Shown one piece after another: positions 7,875 to 16,521 of a stretch of 63,438 nt of DNA (within the stretch, counting starts at the first letter, position 1; every line of letters begins with the position of its first letter). The notes under the pieces are model-generated. The model saw only the letters and a program-made list of their open reading frames with translations. It did not search any database and was not told the DNA's origin. Source of the stretch: an uncultured Bacteroidales bacterium. Lineage in GTDB: Bacteria; Bacteroidota; Bacteroidia; Bacteroidales; UBA932. Made by a program: the position numbers and the translations under genes. The stretch spans positions 1 to 63,438 of the forward strand of contig CAJOLJ010000005.1 in assembly GCA_905235445.1 (NCBI GenBank). The letters are read 5' to 3'.

Positions 7875-10055
7875 ATGTCTTATTCCAAGATAACCCTTTC
7901 CACCCTCTCCTCCCTTCCCGAGGACCTTCGCTCCAACCCCCTTCTCCAGCCCTCCGACCTCCCGTACGGCGCTCCCCATTTCGAGAGGATAAGGGAGGAA
8001 CACTACCTTCCAGCCTTCAAGGTCGCCATCGACATCTGCAAGAAGGAGGTTGATGCGATCATCTCTTCCCCCGACTCTCCCACTTTCCGCAACACGGTTG
8101 TTGAACTTGAGTACTGCGGGCTTCTCCTCAATGATATTGAAGGTGTCTTTTTCAATCTTCTCGAGGCCGACTCCACCCCCAGGATGGAGGAGATAGCCCA
8201 GGAAGTGTCCCCGCTTCTGACCGAGCTTCAGATGTACATAAGTCTCAACCCTGACCTTTTCAGGAAGGTGAGCAAGGTGTACGGGGACTTCTTTTCGACC
8301 CTCGAGGTGCTCACCTCGGAGCAGTTCGCCCCCTTCATCGGGAAAGACGGTATGGCACCTTCCGACGTGAAACTCCTGCGTGACTGCTACCGCTCCTTCG
8401 TCATGGGCGGTGCCGCCCTGCCTTCAGAGGCGCAGGAGGAACTTCGCTCCGTAGGGGAGGAGCTCTCCCTTCTTGAACTTAAGTTCTCCTCAAACACACT
8501 CGCCTCCACCAATGCCTTTACCCTGGACTTGGAGGATGAGGAGTCCCTTGCCGGGCTTCCGCAGTATCTCATCGACCTCGCTTCCCATACCGCTGAGCAG
8601 AACGGGAAGAAGGGTTGGTGCATAACCCTGCACTCTCCCCTGTACCGCCCGTTCCTGAAGTACAGCTCGGTCCGCTCCCTGAGGGAGAAGATCTGGCGGG
8701 AGTACAACACCAGGGCGATGGAAGGGGAGTACTCCAATTCGGAGCTTGTCGGGAGGATCGTCAAGCTGAGGGGCAGGAAGGCCGAGCTTCTGGGCTATCC
8801 CACATACGGGGACTATGCCCTCCAGACCAGGATGGCATCCTCCCGTGATACGGTCATGGCATTCCTCTCCGACCTCCTGGTCCCTACCGTTCCGGTAGCG
8901 AAGAAGGAAGTCGAGGAACTTTCCGCCTATGCCATGCGCAGGGGCTTCGAAGGGGAACTTCAGCCCTGGGACTTCTCTTTCTGGGCCGAGAAATACCGTC
9001 AGGAGAAGTTCTCCCTCTCGGATGACGTGCTCAAGCCGTACTTCAAGCTGGAGGACTGCATCGATGCCGTATTCTCGCTGGCAACGACCCTCTACGGGGT
9101 TACATTCACTCCGCGCCCCGACATTCCCCTGTATCATCCGGACGTCAAAGTGTTCGAGGTGAAAGACGGGGACGGGAAGGGGCTGTCTCTTTTCTATGCG
9201 GACTTCTTCCCCCGTCCCTCCAAGAAGGGAGGGGCTTGGATGACAGAGTTCAGGGGACAGTTCACCGATGTGGACGGGAAGGACACCCGTCCACTGATAA
9301 GCATCGTCACGAATTTCTCACCCAGCACCCCTTCATCACCTTCCCTTCTCACCCATGACGAGCTCACGACTTTCCTGCATGAGTTCGGCCATGCCCTCCA
9401 TGGGATGCTGTCCCGAGGGAAGTACCCTTCGCAGTGCGGCACTTCCGTCCAGAGGGACTTCGTGGAACTTCCTTCCCAGATCATGGAGAACTGGGCCTTC
9501 GAGAAGCAGTGGCTGGATACGTTCGCCCATCACTATCGGACAGGGGAGAAGATTCCCGCTGAAATCCTTCACCGAATAGTGGAGTCCAGGAACTACCTCA
9601 GTGCCTATGCCCAGATTCGTCAGCTTCGTTTCTGCTACCTGGACATGGCCTGGCACAGCCTTGACTGCGGGACCCTGTCGGCCCTCCCCTCCAAGATGGA
9701 GGCCTCCGACGTGGAGGCATTCGAGAACAAGGCCACCGAAGGACTGTCCGTCCTTCCCGAAATCACCCCTTCCTGTACGAGCACCACTTTCGGGCATATC
9801 TTCTCAGGGGGCTACAGTGCCGGATACTATAGCTACAAGTGGGCTGAGGTCCTGGAGGCCGATGCCTTCTCGCTCTTCCAGCAGAAAGGGATCTTCTCGA
9901 CCGAGGTCGCTTCCTCCTTCAGGCGCAATATCCTCGAAAAGGGATCCTCCGAGGATGCTGCCATCCTGTACCGGAACTTCAGGGGACATGCTCCCTCGGT
10001 GGAGGCTCTTCTTGTGAAAAGCGGCATCCTTTCACCCGGGCAGGGCTCCAAGTAA
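7875..10055 (+). CDS. M3 family peptidyl-dipeptidase (Dcp-type)
   Basis: A 726-residue zinc metallopeptidase of family M3. The HExxH motif HEFGHALHG is near residue 501, and the third ligand segment MENWAFEKQW follows about 28 residues later. The N-terminus reads SNPLLQPSDLPYGAPHF and IREEHYLPAF, the usual start of Dcp-like enzymes. The C-terminus includes GGYSAGYYSYKWAEVL, the substrate-binding Tyr/Gly-rich loop of M3. No signal peptide is obvious, so it is probably cytoplasmic or exported by another route. It removes dipeptides from peptide C-termini. It is a single gene with its own upstream regulatory palindromes and ends at a convergent terminator shared with the MFS gene. Confidence 0.9.
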   Translation: MSYSKITLSTLSSLPEDLRSNPLLQPSDLPYGAPHFERIREEHYLPAFKVAIDICKKEVDAIISSPDSPTFRNTVVELEYCGLLLNDIEGVFFNLLEADSTPRMEEIAQEVSPLLTELQMYISLNPDLFRKVSKVYGDFFSTLEVLTSEQFAPFIGKDGMAPSDVKLLRDCYRSFVMGGAALPSEAQEELRSVGEELSLLELKFSSNTLASTNAFTLDLEDEESLAGLPQYLIDLASHTAEQNGKKGWCITLHSPLYRPFLKYSSVRSLREKIWREYNTRAMEGEYSNSELVGRIVKLRGRKAELLGYPTYGDYALQTRMASSRDTVMAFLSDLLVPTVPVAKKEVEELSAYAMRRGFEGELQPWDFSFWAEKYRQEKFSLSDDVLKPYFKLEDCIDAVFSLATTLYGVTFTPRPDIPLYHPDVKVFEVKDGDGKGLSLFYADFFPRPSKKGGAWMTEFRGQFTDVDGKDTRPLISIVTNFSPSTPSSPSLLTHDELTTFLHEFGHALHGMLSRGKYPSQCGTSVQRDFVELPSQIMENWAFEKQWLDTFAHHYRTGEKIPAEILHRIVESRNYLSAYAQIRQLRFCYLDMAWHSLDCGTLSALPSKMEASDVEAFENKATEGLSVLPEITPSCTSTTFGHIFSGGYSAGYYSYKWAEVLEADAFSLFQQKGIFSTEVASSFRRNILEKGSSEDAAILYRNFRGHAPSVEALLVKSGILSPGQGSK

Positions 10056-10077
10056 CGCCCCCCGCCGGATACGAAAA

Positions 10078-10115
10078 CCCCGCCCTCGTCCTTCCTTGGG
10101 AAGTGTGGGGGCGGG
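10078..10115. terminator. Convergent terminator hairpin
   Basis: CCCGCCC (10079-10085) pairs with GGGCGGG (10109-10115) between the M3 peptidase and MFS genes, which end facing each other. Confidence 0.55.
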
Positions 10116-10143
10116 TAAATCGTTTATTGGAGGAAGTGGAAGC

Positions 10144-11490
10144 TTATGCCTTCTGGGCCTCAGCCTTCTTCTTTGCCTTTTCGGGGTCCTCGAAGAGGAT
10201 TGCGAAGAGAATTCCTACGACAAGGGCATAGATTGCGAAGGTGTACCATGCACCTGCCCAGTTGCCGCTCTGCCCGGCAGCCTGGGGATTGTACACAAAG
10301 TAGTTCACGACCTTGCCGGCGGCCCATGTCCCGATGGATGCGCCCAGTCCGTTAGTCATCAGCATGAACAGACCCTGCGCCGAGGAGCGGATGCCCTTGT
10401 CGGTATTCTCGTTGACATACAGGGAACCGGAGATGTTGAAGAAGTCGAAGGCGACACCGTAAACTATGCAGGAGAGGACGAACAGCCACACTCCGCCTCC
10501 AGGATTGCCGAGTCCGAAGAACCCGAAGCGGAACACCCATGCGAACATGGCTATGAGCATGACCTTCTTGATTCCGAACTTCTTCATGAAGAAGGGGATG
10601 AGAAGGATACAGAGAGTCTCGGAAACCTGGCTCAGGGAAATCAGCGCATTCGCATTCTTGGCTCCCCATGCATTGGCATACTCGGGGATGGAGGCGAAGG
10701 AGGAGATGAAGGTGTTGGCGTAGCCGTTGGTTATCTGCAGTGAAGCCCCCAGCAGCATCGAGAAGATGAAGAAAATGGCGAACTGTTTCTGCCTGAAGAG
10801 CTGGAAAGCCGTGAGGCCGAGTGCCTCGGCGACAGACTTGTTCTCCGCATCCTTTGGTTTGGTGGGGCAGTTCGGCATAGTGAGGGCGTATACGCAAAGC
10901 ACCAGGCCGAGGATGCCGGACACGAAGAACTGGCTATAGCCGTGCTGGAACTGGATGCCGTTGCCGTCATTGATGAAGTTCACCAGCAGCATGCTGCAAA
11001 TGAAACCAATGGTTCCGAATACCCTTATGGGAGGGAAGTCCTTTACCGTATCCATGCCGTTAATTTCCAGGGAGTTGTAAGCAACCGAGTTGGAAATGGC
11101 TATAGTAGGCATGTAGAATGCGACACTGAGCAGGTAAATCGTGTAGAAAAGTCCGAACGAGAAGTTTTCATTGATTACATAGGCTCCATCCGTCAGGTTC
11201 ACGTGCGACATGGCGTAGTAGCCAAGGGCCAGCATCAAGGCTCCCGCTATGCCTTGGCACAGGGAGAGGACTTTCTGGGCGGGGATCCATTTGTCAGCGA
11301 CGATGCCCATCAGGGCGGGCATGAAAATCGATACGAATCCTTGGGTCGCAAAGAACAGCCAGATTTGAGGTCCGAGGCCTGCCTTTCCAAGGAAGCTGCC
11401 CATCGAGGTGAGGTACGCCCCCCAGATTGCGTACTGGAGGAAGTTCATGACGATGAGCCTGATGGTAATTCCGAGGTTTTTCTTTTGCAT
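10144..11490 (-). CDS. MFS transporter, nucleoside:H+ symporter family
   Basis: The 448-residue protein has about 12 hydrophobic segments. It starts MQKKNLGITIRLIVMNFLQY, then AIWGAYLTSMGSFL, a sequence typical of the nucleoside permease group (NupG/XapB-like) of the major facilitator superfamily. The loop ADKWIPAQKVLSLCQ after TM2 is also characteristic of that group. It probably imports nucleosides with protons across the inner membrane; the substrate is inferred from family only. It stands alone, with a candidate -7 box TAAATTTG at 11568-11575 followed by a GC-rich hairpin leader (CCCGCCGG with CCGGTGGG). Confidence 0.8.
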   Translation of the reverse strand: MQKKNLGITIRLIVMNFLQYAIWGAYLTSMGSFLGKAGLGPQIWLFFATQGFVSIFMPALMGIVADKWIPAQKVLSLCQGIAGALMLALGYYAMSHVNLTDGAYVINENFSFGLFYTIYLLSVAFYMPTIAISNSVAYNSLEINGMDTVKDFPPIRVFGTIGFICSMLLVNFINDGNGIQFQHGYSQFFVSGILGLVLCVYALTMPNCPTKPKDAENKSVAEALGLTAFQLFRQKQFAIFFIFSMLLGASLQITNGYANTFISSFASIPEYANAWGAKNANALISLSQVSETLCILLIPFFMKKFGIKKVMLIAMFAWVFRFGFFGLGNPGGGVWLFVLSCIVYGVAFDFFNISGSLYVNENTDKGIRSSAQGLFMLMTNGLGASIGTWAAGKVVNYFVYNPQAAGQSGNWAGAWYTFAIYALVVGILFAILFEDPEKAKKKAEAQKA

Positions 11491-11567
11491 GATAGGTAAA
11501 TAGGTCTAAAGGGGGGTCTTGTGCCCACCGGATGCCACTTCGGCCCCTCCCGGCGGGTATAAACACA

Positions 11568-11575
11568 CAAATTTA
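11568..11575 (-). promoter_or_regulatory. Candidate -7 box of MFS gene
   Basis: TAAATTTG on the minus strand, 78 bases before the ATG. No convincing -33 element is seen at 19 bases. Confidence 0.4.
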
Positions 11576-11668
11576 GGAAAAATATTGTTGGAATGACCCC
11601 TGGAACTTCCCCTGCAGCCGAAAATGTGCCTTCGGCCCGGGATGATGCCTTGCCTCGTGTGCGGTAAA

Positions 11669-12880
11669 TCACCCTTGAAAGTGGGAATCCATCCCTCTTC
11701 GTATCCATTCGGCCGTAAATGCGGCCGCCGAGTGGACATCGAATTTCACGTACAGGCGCTTCCTGTACCAAAGGACCGTGTTGGTCCCCAGATGGACAGT
11801 TTCCGCGATTTCCTTGGAACTCTTGCCCTGGGCGAGGAGGCGGGCGATGGCTACCTCCTGCTCCGTGAGAACGGGCTTCTCATTCTGCTCTGTTGGCCGC
11901 AACTCTTCGATGGTCTCTTCCAGCACTGCCGATGTCTCGGTGAGCTCCTGCCGAGTCTTCTTGAGAGTTCGGGCAATCAGGAAGGCGGCCAGAGCCAGTG
12001 TCAGCAGCAAAACCGCTCCGATGGCCAGCATCCTGGCATGGCGGTACAGCTCCTCGTGCGCGGCGTTCATCACCGAAAGGGTGTCTTTCAGTCCCACTGT
12101 TTCATCCAGCGAATGGGCCTCAAAATACGAGTACGCCGCGGTCAGTTCTTCCAACGCTTTCCCCGTGTGTCCGGTCGCTTGATGATATCGGCCCAGGCCG
12201 TACCTCGCTTTGGCTACCAGCAGGGAATCTCCCGCCTGCGTTGCAAGCTGCAAGGCCTGTTCGTATTCCGCCCTGGCAGGATCATACAGGCAGGCATCCA
12301 TATTGATTTCGCCCAAATTATAATGCAGGACCGAGGAACTCTCAATCCAGCCGTTGCGGACGAAAATGCTGTCGGCCCGGGCGTAGTGCCGGAAAGCCTG
12401 TTCCAGGGAATCCTGCATCGCATAGACGTTTCCCAGACTGCCATAGAGCCGGGATTTGTCATCGTCAAGGGTACTTTCAGACGCACCGTTGGCTTCTTTC
12501 ATGGCGATTCCCTTCGCCGCTTTGCCATAGTAGAAGTAGGCACTGTCATACTGCTCTTTATGGAAAAAGTACTGCCCTACATTCATCGCACCGCGGTAGA
12601 CGGCATTGCCTCCACCAAAACGCTCCCCAAGCCGCATCTGCAGAAGAGCATAATAACGGGAACGCTCCGGATCCAGGTTGGAATAGCCGGTGGACAATTT
12701 CGAAACCAGAATGACATATTCGTTCACCTCCTCTTCGCTGGCCTTCTCGACCCGGGACCACGACCATTTTGCGGCTTCCCGTTCCAGGGAATCCAAATTC
12801 CACCCCCGGTGGTCTTCATAGGCGTGGCAGACCATCGGCAGCAGGAGCAGGATCAGTGTTTGAAAAGCGAATTTCCTCAT
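11669..12880 (-). CDS. Membrane TPR protein with C-terminal LuxR-type HTH
   Basis: A 403-residue regulator of the Bacteroidetes TPR-LuxR type. It has an N-terminal signal peptide (ending near MVCHAYE), a helical TPR region over about residues 20-260 (YDSAYFYYGKAAK, LEQAFRHYARAD, EYEQALQLATQAG), one membrane span near residue 283 (LLLTLALAAFLIA), a short coiled coil and a LuxR HTH at about 340-395 (LTEQEVAIARLLAQGKSSKE). The sensor part would be periplasmic and the DNA-binding part cytoplasmic. The recognition-helix region WYRKRLYVKF closely matches WYRKRLHVKF in the small regulator at 16068-16292, so both may bind similar sites. A -7-like TAACTTTG (12886-12893) lies almost on the ATG; a longer version starting at 12898 would begin inside it. 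Confidence 0.8.
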   Translation of the reverse strand: MRKFAFQTLILLLLPMVCHAYEDHRGWNLDSLEREAAKWSWSRVEKASEEEVNEYVILVSKLSTGYSNLDPERSRYYALLQMRLGERFGGGNAVYRGAMNVGQYFFHKEQYDSAYFYYGKAAKGIAMKEANGASESTLDDDKSRLYGSLGNVYAMQDSLEQAFRHYARADSIFVRNGWIESSSVLHYNLGEINMDACLYDPARAEYEQALQLATQAGDSLLVAKARYGLGRYHQATGHTGKALEELTAAYSYFEAHSLDETVGLKDTLSVMNAAHEELYRHARMLAIGAVLLLTLALAAFLIARTLKKTRQELTETSAVLEETIEELRPTEQNEKPVLTEQEVAIARLLAQGKSSKEIAETVHLGTNTVLWYRKRLYVKFDVHSAAAFTAEWIRRGMDSHFQG

Positions 12881-12885
12881 ATTTG

Positions 12886-12893
12886 CAAAGTTA
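12886..12893 (-). promoter_or_regulatory. Candidate -7 box abutting the TPR-LuxR start
   Basis: TAACTTTG on the minus strand ends only 5 bases before the ATG at 12880. If used, the transcript would be leaderless or nearly so. No good -33 TTG is visible at 19 bases, so confidence is low. Confidence 0.35.
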
Positions 12894-13088
12894 GACAAAA
12901 ACCTTTAAAATGATGTCTGACTCATTTTCAAGGTCTTGCCTTGGAATGTGAATTCCGTCGTTTTGTCCCTTACCGTGAAATATGCCGTACCCGTAAAGTT
13001 TGGAAGAGGAGTTGGCGTTTCTGCCTGAGCGGGCCGTCACTACCGCGAGGCTTACAATGCACACCGGTCCGAGATGGATTTTCTTCAT
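12891..13088 (-). CDS. Possible small exported protein, 65 residues
   Basis: The frame starts at an ATG preceded by AGGAACTATT, a fair ribosome site, and begins MKKIHLGPVCIVSLAVVTA, which resembles a short signal peptide. The rest (LYGYGIFHGKGQNDG) is not recognised. It lies between the lipoprotein gene and the TPR-LuxR gene on the same strand and overlaps the candidate promoter of the latter. Short secreted peptides do occur beside such regulators in Bacteroidetes, but there is no family match here and it may be spurious. Confidence 0.35.
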   Translation of the reverse strand: MKKIHLGPVCIVSLAVVTARSGRNANSSSKLYGYGIFHGKGQNDGIHIPRQDLENESDIILKVFV

Positions 13089-13128
13089 AATAGTTCCTGT
13101 ATTAAATAATTACAGGATTACCATATGG

Positions 13129-13989
13129 TTACTGAATATCCGGCAAATGTGAGGCGATGTCCGAAACATCCACCCGGGTGGAGAAGGCTTTGACATACTT
13201 GATCTCCGCCTTGGACTTGTTGCCCAAGACATAGAGAATGGCTCCGGTCTCCGTATCGACCCACAGGGTCCGGTCTTCGTTCTTCCAGACTTCCACATCC
13301 CGATCCAGGTAGTTTCCGGTCTCTCCAGTTTTCTCGTACTGGTTTCGCCAATAGTATCCACGCCAGACCCAGTTTTCCTTCAGCCAGGCCTCCAGCATCA
13401 CGTCTATGTTTTTGTCTTTTAGGTCGTTGCTTCCATTTACTGTGGAATAGCACCCCACGTGGTCTTCCTTGTTGTAGTAAACATAATAGGCCGCAATGCC
13501 CTGTGCCTTCCGGATTTGGTAGAAGCGGTCGCCTTTTCGCTTGGTCACCCATTGCGCACCGAGTAAGTCCGACCGCTCCACCGTGATGCTGAAATCCCGC
13601 TTCCACCAAGCCAGGGAATCTTCTTTCGCCTGCCGGGCGGCATCAGAGGCCGCCTTCTCTTCCGCTTCGCGAATCCGGGCCAGGGAATCTTCGATGGCCT
13701 GTTGCCTTTGATTGGCCTCGTAGCGCTTCTGATTGTGTTCGGCCATTCCCTTGAAAATGCTTTTCAAGAACGCTCCCGCTATTTCCTCCTCAGATTTGTC
13801 CTCAGAGTGAAGGAGGACATCCTGCAGGCCGTTGTCGCTTTCCACTTCCGGCTCTGCTTCGGAGTCCTCCCTTCCAGTGGGTTGAACGGCTTCATTCCCG
13901 GCAGTTGCATCGTTTTGATGGCCGGGACCACCGCAGGCCGCCGCCAGAAAGACGACAAGGAAGCCGGAACAAACCGTGTTTAGTTTCAT
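13129..13989 (-). CDS. Uncharacterised lipoprotein with charged coiled-coil segment
   Basis: The 286-residue product has a signal peptide and lipobox FLAAAC (Cys 19). After an acidic linker comes a charged helix of about 50 residues (EHNQKRYEANQRQQAIEDSL and on), then a compact C-terminal domain rich in Tyr/Trp (AYYVYYNKEDHVGCYS, WVWRGYYWRNQYEKT). I do not recognise the family. It is third in the run LuxR-OmpA-DUF4412-like-lipoprotein; only 16 bases separate it from the gene before it. A role in the cell envelope is inferred from lipidation and neighbours. Confidence 0.7.
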   Translation of the reverse strand: MKLNTVCSGFLVVFLAAACGGPGHQNDATAGNEAVQPTGREDSEAEPEVESDNGLQDVLLHSEDKSEEEIAGAFLKSIFKGMAEHNQKRYEANQRQQAIEDSLARIREAEEKAASDAARQAKEDSLAWWKRDFSITVERSDLLGAQWVTKRKGDRFYQIRKAQGIAAYYVYYNKEDHVGCYSTVNGSNDLKDKNIDVMLEAWLKENWVWRGYYWRNQYEKTGETGNYLDRDVEVWKNEDRTLWVDTETGAILYVLGNKSKAEIKYVKAFSTRVDVSDIASHLPDIQ

Positions 13990-14005
13990 CGCCTGGCTTT
14001 TTGCA

Positions 14006-14632
14006 TTATTGCATGGCGGCCTGCATCAGGGCCCCGAAGGCATCAGACAGATCAACAACCTTGTAATCTGCCGGGATTTCAAACTTTTCTTTGGGCTGTG
14101 GGCCGGGGACGATGTTTTTATAATTCATGCGGATTGTGCCGCCACAGAGCGTCTGCAATGGGATGCCCCATTCCGGATGTTCCCAGACTTCCGTGTCGCT
14201 GTCCAGCGTGTTCTGGAGCTGTTTCCCGTCTATGGTGCCAGGCTGTTCGGTTTTCGTAAACGCTATGTAGTGATGACACTTGACGCCGTCAATCACTTCC
14301 GGTTCCAACTCTTTCACTTCAGAACTGTGCGTAATCGCAGTGGTAGAACCCAGCCAGCGGGTGATGGTGCGGTCCACTCCTGCCGTGCCCCCTCCAATTT
14401 CCATGGACAGTGCCATGGCCGTCTTTTTCTTGGCGTCCAGGACATAGAGTTTCCCGTCTTTGAACAGTGCGGAATTACCTTTGACGGCTTCTATGTAGAA
14501 TTTGGTGCCGTCAACATACTGTTTCCCTGAAGGTTCTCCATTCTCGAACACGTCGCAGGAGTACTGGGTAACTTTCTGGGCATAAGCGCTGAAACTGAGC
14601 GCCACGGCAAATAAAAGGGCTATCTTTTTCAT
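14006..14632 (-). CDS. Secreted DUF4412-like protein
   Basis: A 208-residue protein with a clean signal peptide (MKKIALLFAVALSFSAYAQ). The mature part has FYIEAVKGNSALFKDGKLYV, VIDGVKCHHYIAF and a terminal FEIPADYKVVDLS. That pattern, a reporter of bound groups followed by an xIPxxYKxxD ending, resembles DUF4412 periplasmic proteins of unknown function. I chose the ATG at 14630-14632 because it begins the signal peptide; the longer frame overlaps the OmpA gene. It lies 13 bases after the OmpA-type gene, so it is surely co-transcribed with it. Confidence 0.7.
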   Translation of the reverse strand: MKKIALLFAVALSFSAYAQKVTQYSCDVFENGEPSGKQYVDGTKFYIEAVKGNSALFKDGKLYVLDAKKKTAMALSMEIGGGTAGVDRTITRWLGSTTAITHSSEVKELEPEVIDGVKCHHYIAFTKTEQPGTIDGKQLQNTLDSDTEVWEHPEWGIPLQTLCGGTIRMNYKNIVPGPQPKEKFEIPADYKVVDLSDAFGALMQAAMQ

Positions 14633-14645
14633 AATGTCAGCCTCT

Positions 14646-16037
14646 TTATTGTTTAATGAATTCAACCCGGCGGTTCTTGGCACGGCCTTCGTCGCTGCTA
14701 TTGTCGGCAATCGGTTCGTGGGAGCCCTTACCGACAGCGGTCAGGCGGTCCTTAGCGATGCCGTTGTTCACGAGGGCGGCGACGATGGACTCGGCCCTTT
14801 TCTGTGAGAGCGGGTCATTGACAGCGTCGGAACCGGTGTTGTCGCAGTGGCCCTGGACCTCGAACTTGATGGACGGGTCATCCTGCATAATCTTGGTGAT
14901 GCGGTTGATTTCGCCGGTGGATTCGGGCTTGATGGTGGCTTTGCCGGTGTCGAAGGTGATGGCGTAGGTCACGATCTTCCCATCGGATGCCAGGCGGTCA
15001 TAAAGCGGCACGGCACCCTTGGCGATACGGACGTTCTTAACGAAGTACATCTGTTTGTCGGAACTTGATTTCAGCACCAGGAACGTCGGGGCAGCTGCAT
15101 TTGGGATGCTGGCGACACGCTGCTCATCGAAATAGATTTTGTAAGCCCGCTTGTTGAAGGAAATGGCAATGTGGTGCCATGCCGGACGCTGGACGTTTTC
15201 CACCACGAATTTCCCCTCCCGACGGTCTCCGGAAGGACTGTGCCAGAAATAGAATATCTCATTGTAATTGTCTTCGGCCTGCGGAATCCGGAAAAACAAA
15301 GCACAGCCACCTCGATCGACATCTTTGATTTTATCGCCGTAGCCCAGACCGACTTCGTAATAAAAACCACCCCACTGCTGTGTTCGTTCTTTGATGGAAT
15401 AATCCCACAGATAAAGGTCTAATTCAATGGTGCATTCCTCTGTCAGATAAGGTTTTCCGTCATTGAAAAGCGGTGTGATATTGGCATCCTGGTAGTTGAT
15501 GGCCTTCACTCCGTCCATCTCCACAATCTGCGCCGTGCCTCTGAACGCATCCCACTGGGAGGGGAATTCTCCCAGTTGCTCGCCCTCCATCGTGTCCTCG
15601 AAGATGATTTCGTCGCCGGACACAAAGTCATAATTGTTCCAGCTTATCTGGGCGGCAGGTTTGCTTGCTGCCTGGACAGGCGCATTCCCTCCTGCAGGCT
15701 TCTTTGTCCCGCACTCCTCACAGAATGTCCCGGTGTTGCCCGAATGTCCGCATTCGGGGTTCGGACAGATCCATGTCCCGTCGGCGGGTGCCGCCTGTGC
15801 TTGGGGCTGTGCCTCCTGCTTGTTCTGGGTGTCCTTGGAATTCTTCTCATTCCCGTCTTTCTTATTCCCCATTTTCCCATTGAGGATATCGTTGACACCT
15901 TTCTCTATCTTGTTTCCTATGTTGTTCTCCGCAGCGTTCTTCGCGCGGTTTCCCAAGCGCTCCAGGATGCTCTGGGCGTCTGCACTTGCACATGTCAGTG
16001 CGGTGCAAGCCAAAAGTAATGTGATGATCTTTTTCAT
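14646..16037 (-). CDS. OmpA-family protein with internal zinc ribbon
   Basis: A 463-residue exported protein. After the signal peptide comes a helical Lys/Asn-rich stretch, then a double-CxxC zinc ribbon (CPNPECGHSGNTGTFCEEC, about residues 90-110), a beta-rich lectin-like domain (about 140-340), and a C-terminal OmpA domain with FEVQGHCDNTGSDAVNDPLS and RAESIVAALVNNGI, which binds peptidoglycan. A zinc ribbon in an exported OmpA protein is unusual. The gene is the first large one after the small LuxR regulator, 30 bases downstream, and heads an envelope cluster. Confidence 0.85.
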   Translation of the reverse strand: MKKIITLLLACTALTCASADAQSILERLGNRAKNAAENNIGNKIEKGVNDILNGKMGNKKDGNEKNSKDTQNKQEAQPQAQAAPADGTWICPNPECGHSGNTGTFCEECGTKKPAGGNAPVQAASKPAAQISWNNYDFVSGDEIIFEDTMEGEQLGEFPSQWDAFRGTAQIVEMDGVKAINYQDANITPLFNDGKPYLTEECTIELDLYLWDYSIKERTQQWGGFYYEVGLGYGDKIKDVDRGGCALFFRIPQAEDNYNEIFYFWHSPSGDRREGKFVVENVQRPAWHHIAISFNKRAYKIYFDEQRVASIPNAAAPTFLVLKSSSDKQMYFVKNVRIAKGAVPLYDRLASDGKIVTYAITFDTGKATIKPESTGEINRITKIMQDDPSIKFEVQGHCDNTGSDAVNDPLSQKRAESIVAALVNNGIAKDRLTAVGKGSHEPIADNSSDEGRAKNRRVEFIKQ

Positions 16038-16067
16038 GGTATGTCTACGGATTGATGGTCTTGTACG

Positions 16068-16292
16068 CTAATTGTTGGGTTTGAGTATTTGCTTCTCGTA
16101 GGCTTTCGCCAACAGTTCCGCCATATTGTGGACCTCGAATTTGACATGAAGGCGCTTCCGATACCACCTGATGGTGTCCGGCTTCAACCCGAGGGACTGG
16201 GCGATCTTGTCCGTGGACAGACCCTGGGCGATGAGTCGGAGGACGGCTATCTCCTGCTCGGTCAAATCGGGGGTGGTAGAGTTCTTATCCAT
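16068..16292 (-). CDS. Stand-alone LuxR-type HTH regulator, 74 residues
   Basis: From the ATG at 16290-16292 the protein is just one LuxR-type HTH: DLTEQEIAVLRLIAQGLSTD, then IAQSLGLKPDTIRWYRKRLH. There is no receiver or sensor domain. A longer in-frame start at 16415 would add a hydrophobic, unrelated N-terminus and is less likely. Solitary HTH proteins of this kind act as DNA-binding effectors or partners of larger regulators. The near identity of WYRKRLxVKFxVH with the TPR-LuxR protein at 11669-12880 suggests a shared operator. It is placed first in the envelope operon, so autoregulation is plausible. Confidence 0.75.
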   Translation of the reverse strand: MDKNSTTPDLTEQEIAVLRLIAQGLSTDKIAQSLGLKPDTIRWYRKRLHVKFEVHNMAELLAKAYEKQILKPNN

Positions 16293-16521
16293 ATTTCGTG
16301 ATGTATTGTCAAATGCAAAAGTCGCTGAAATCAAGGACAAAAACACCACACGAATATGTGGAATACGGGGAAACGGAACGAAAAATAGGCCCCGTAGACC
16401 CATATTTAATGCCATGCGCCCCGCTGCAGCTCTTTTTTATGCGCTTTCCTCCCTATGCCCCACTGCGAGGCCTTGCCGCAGGAGGTGTCAATGGAATAAT
16501 ATTTGCAGGCATATCTAAATT

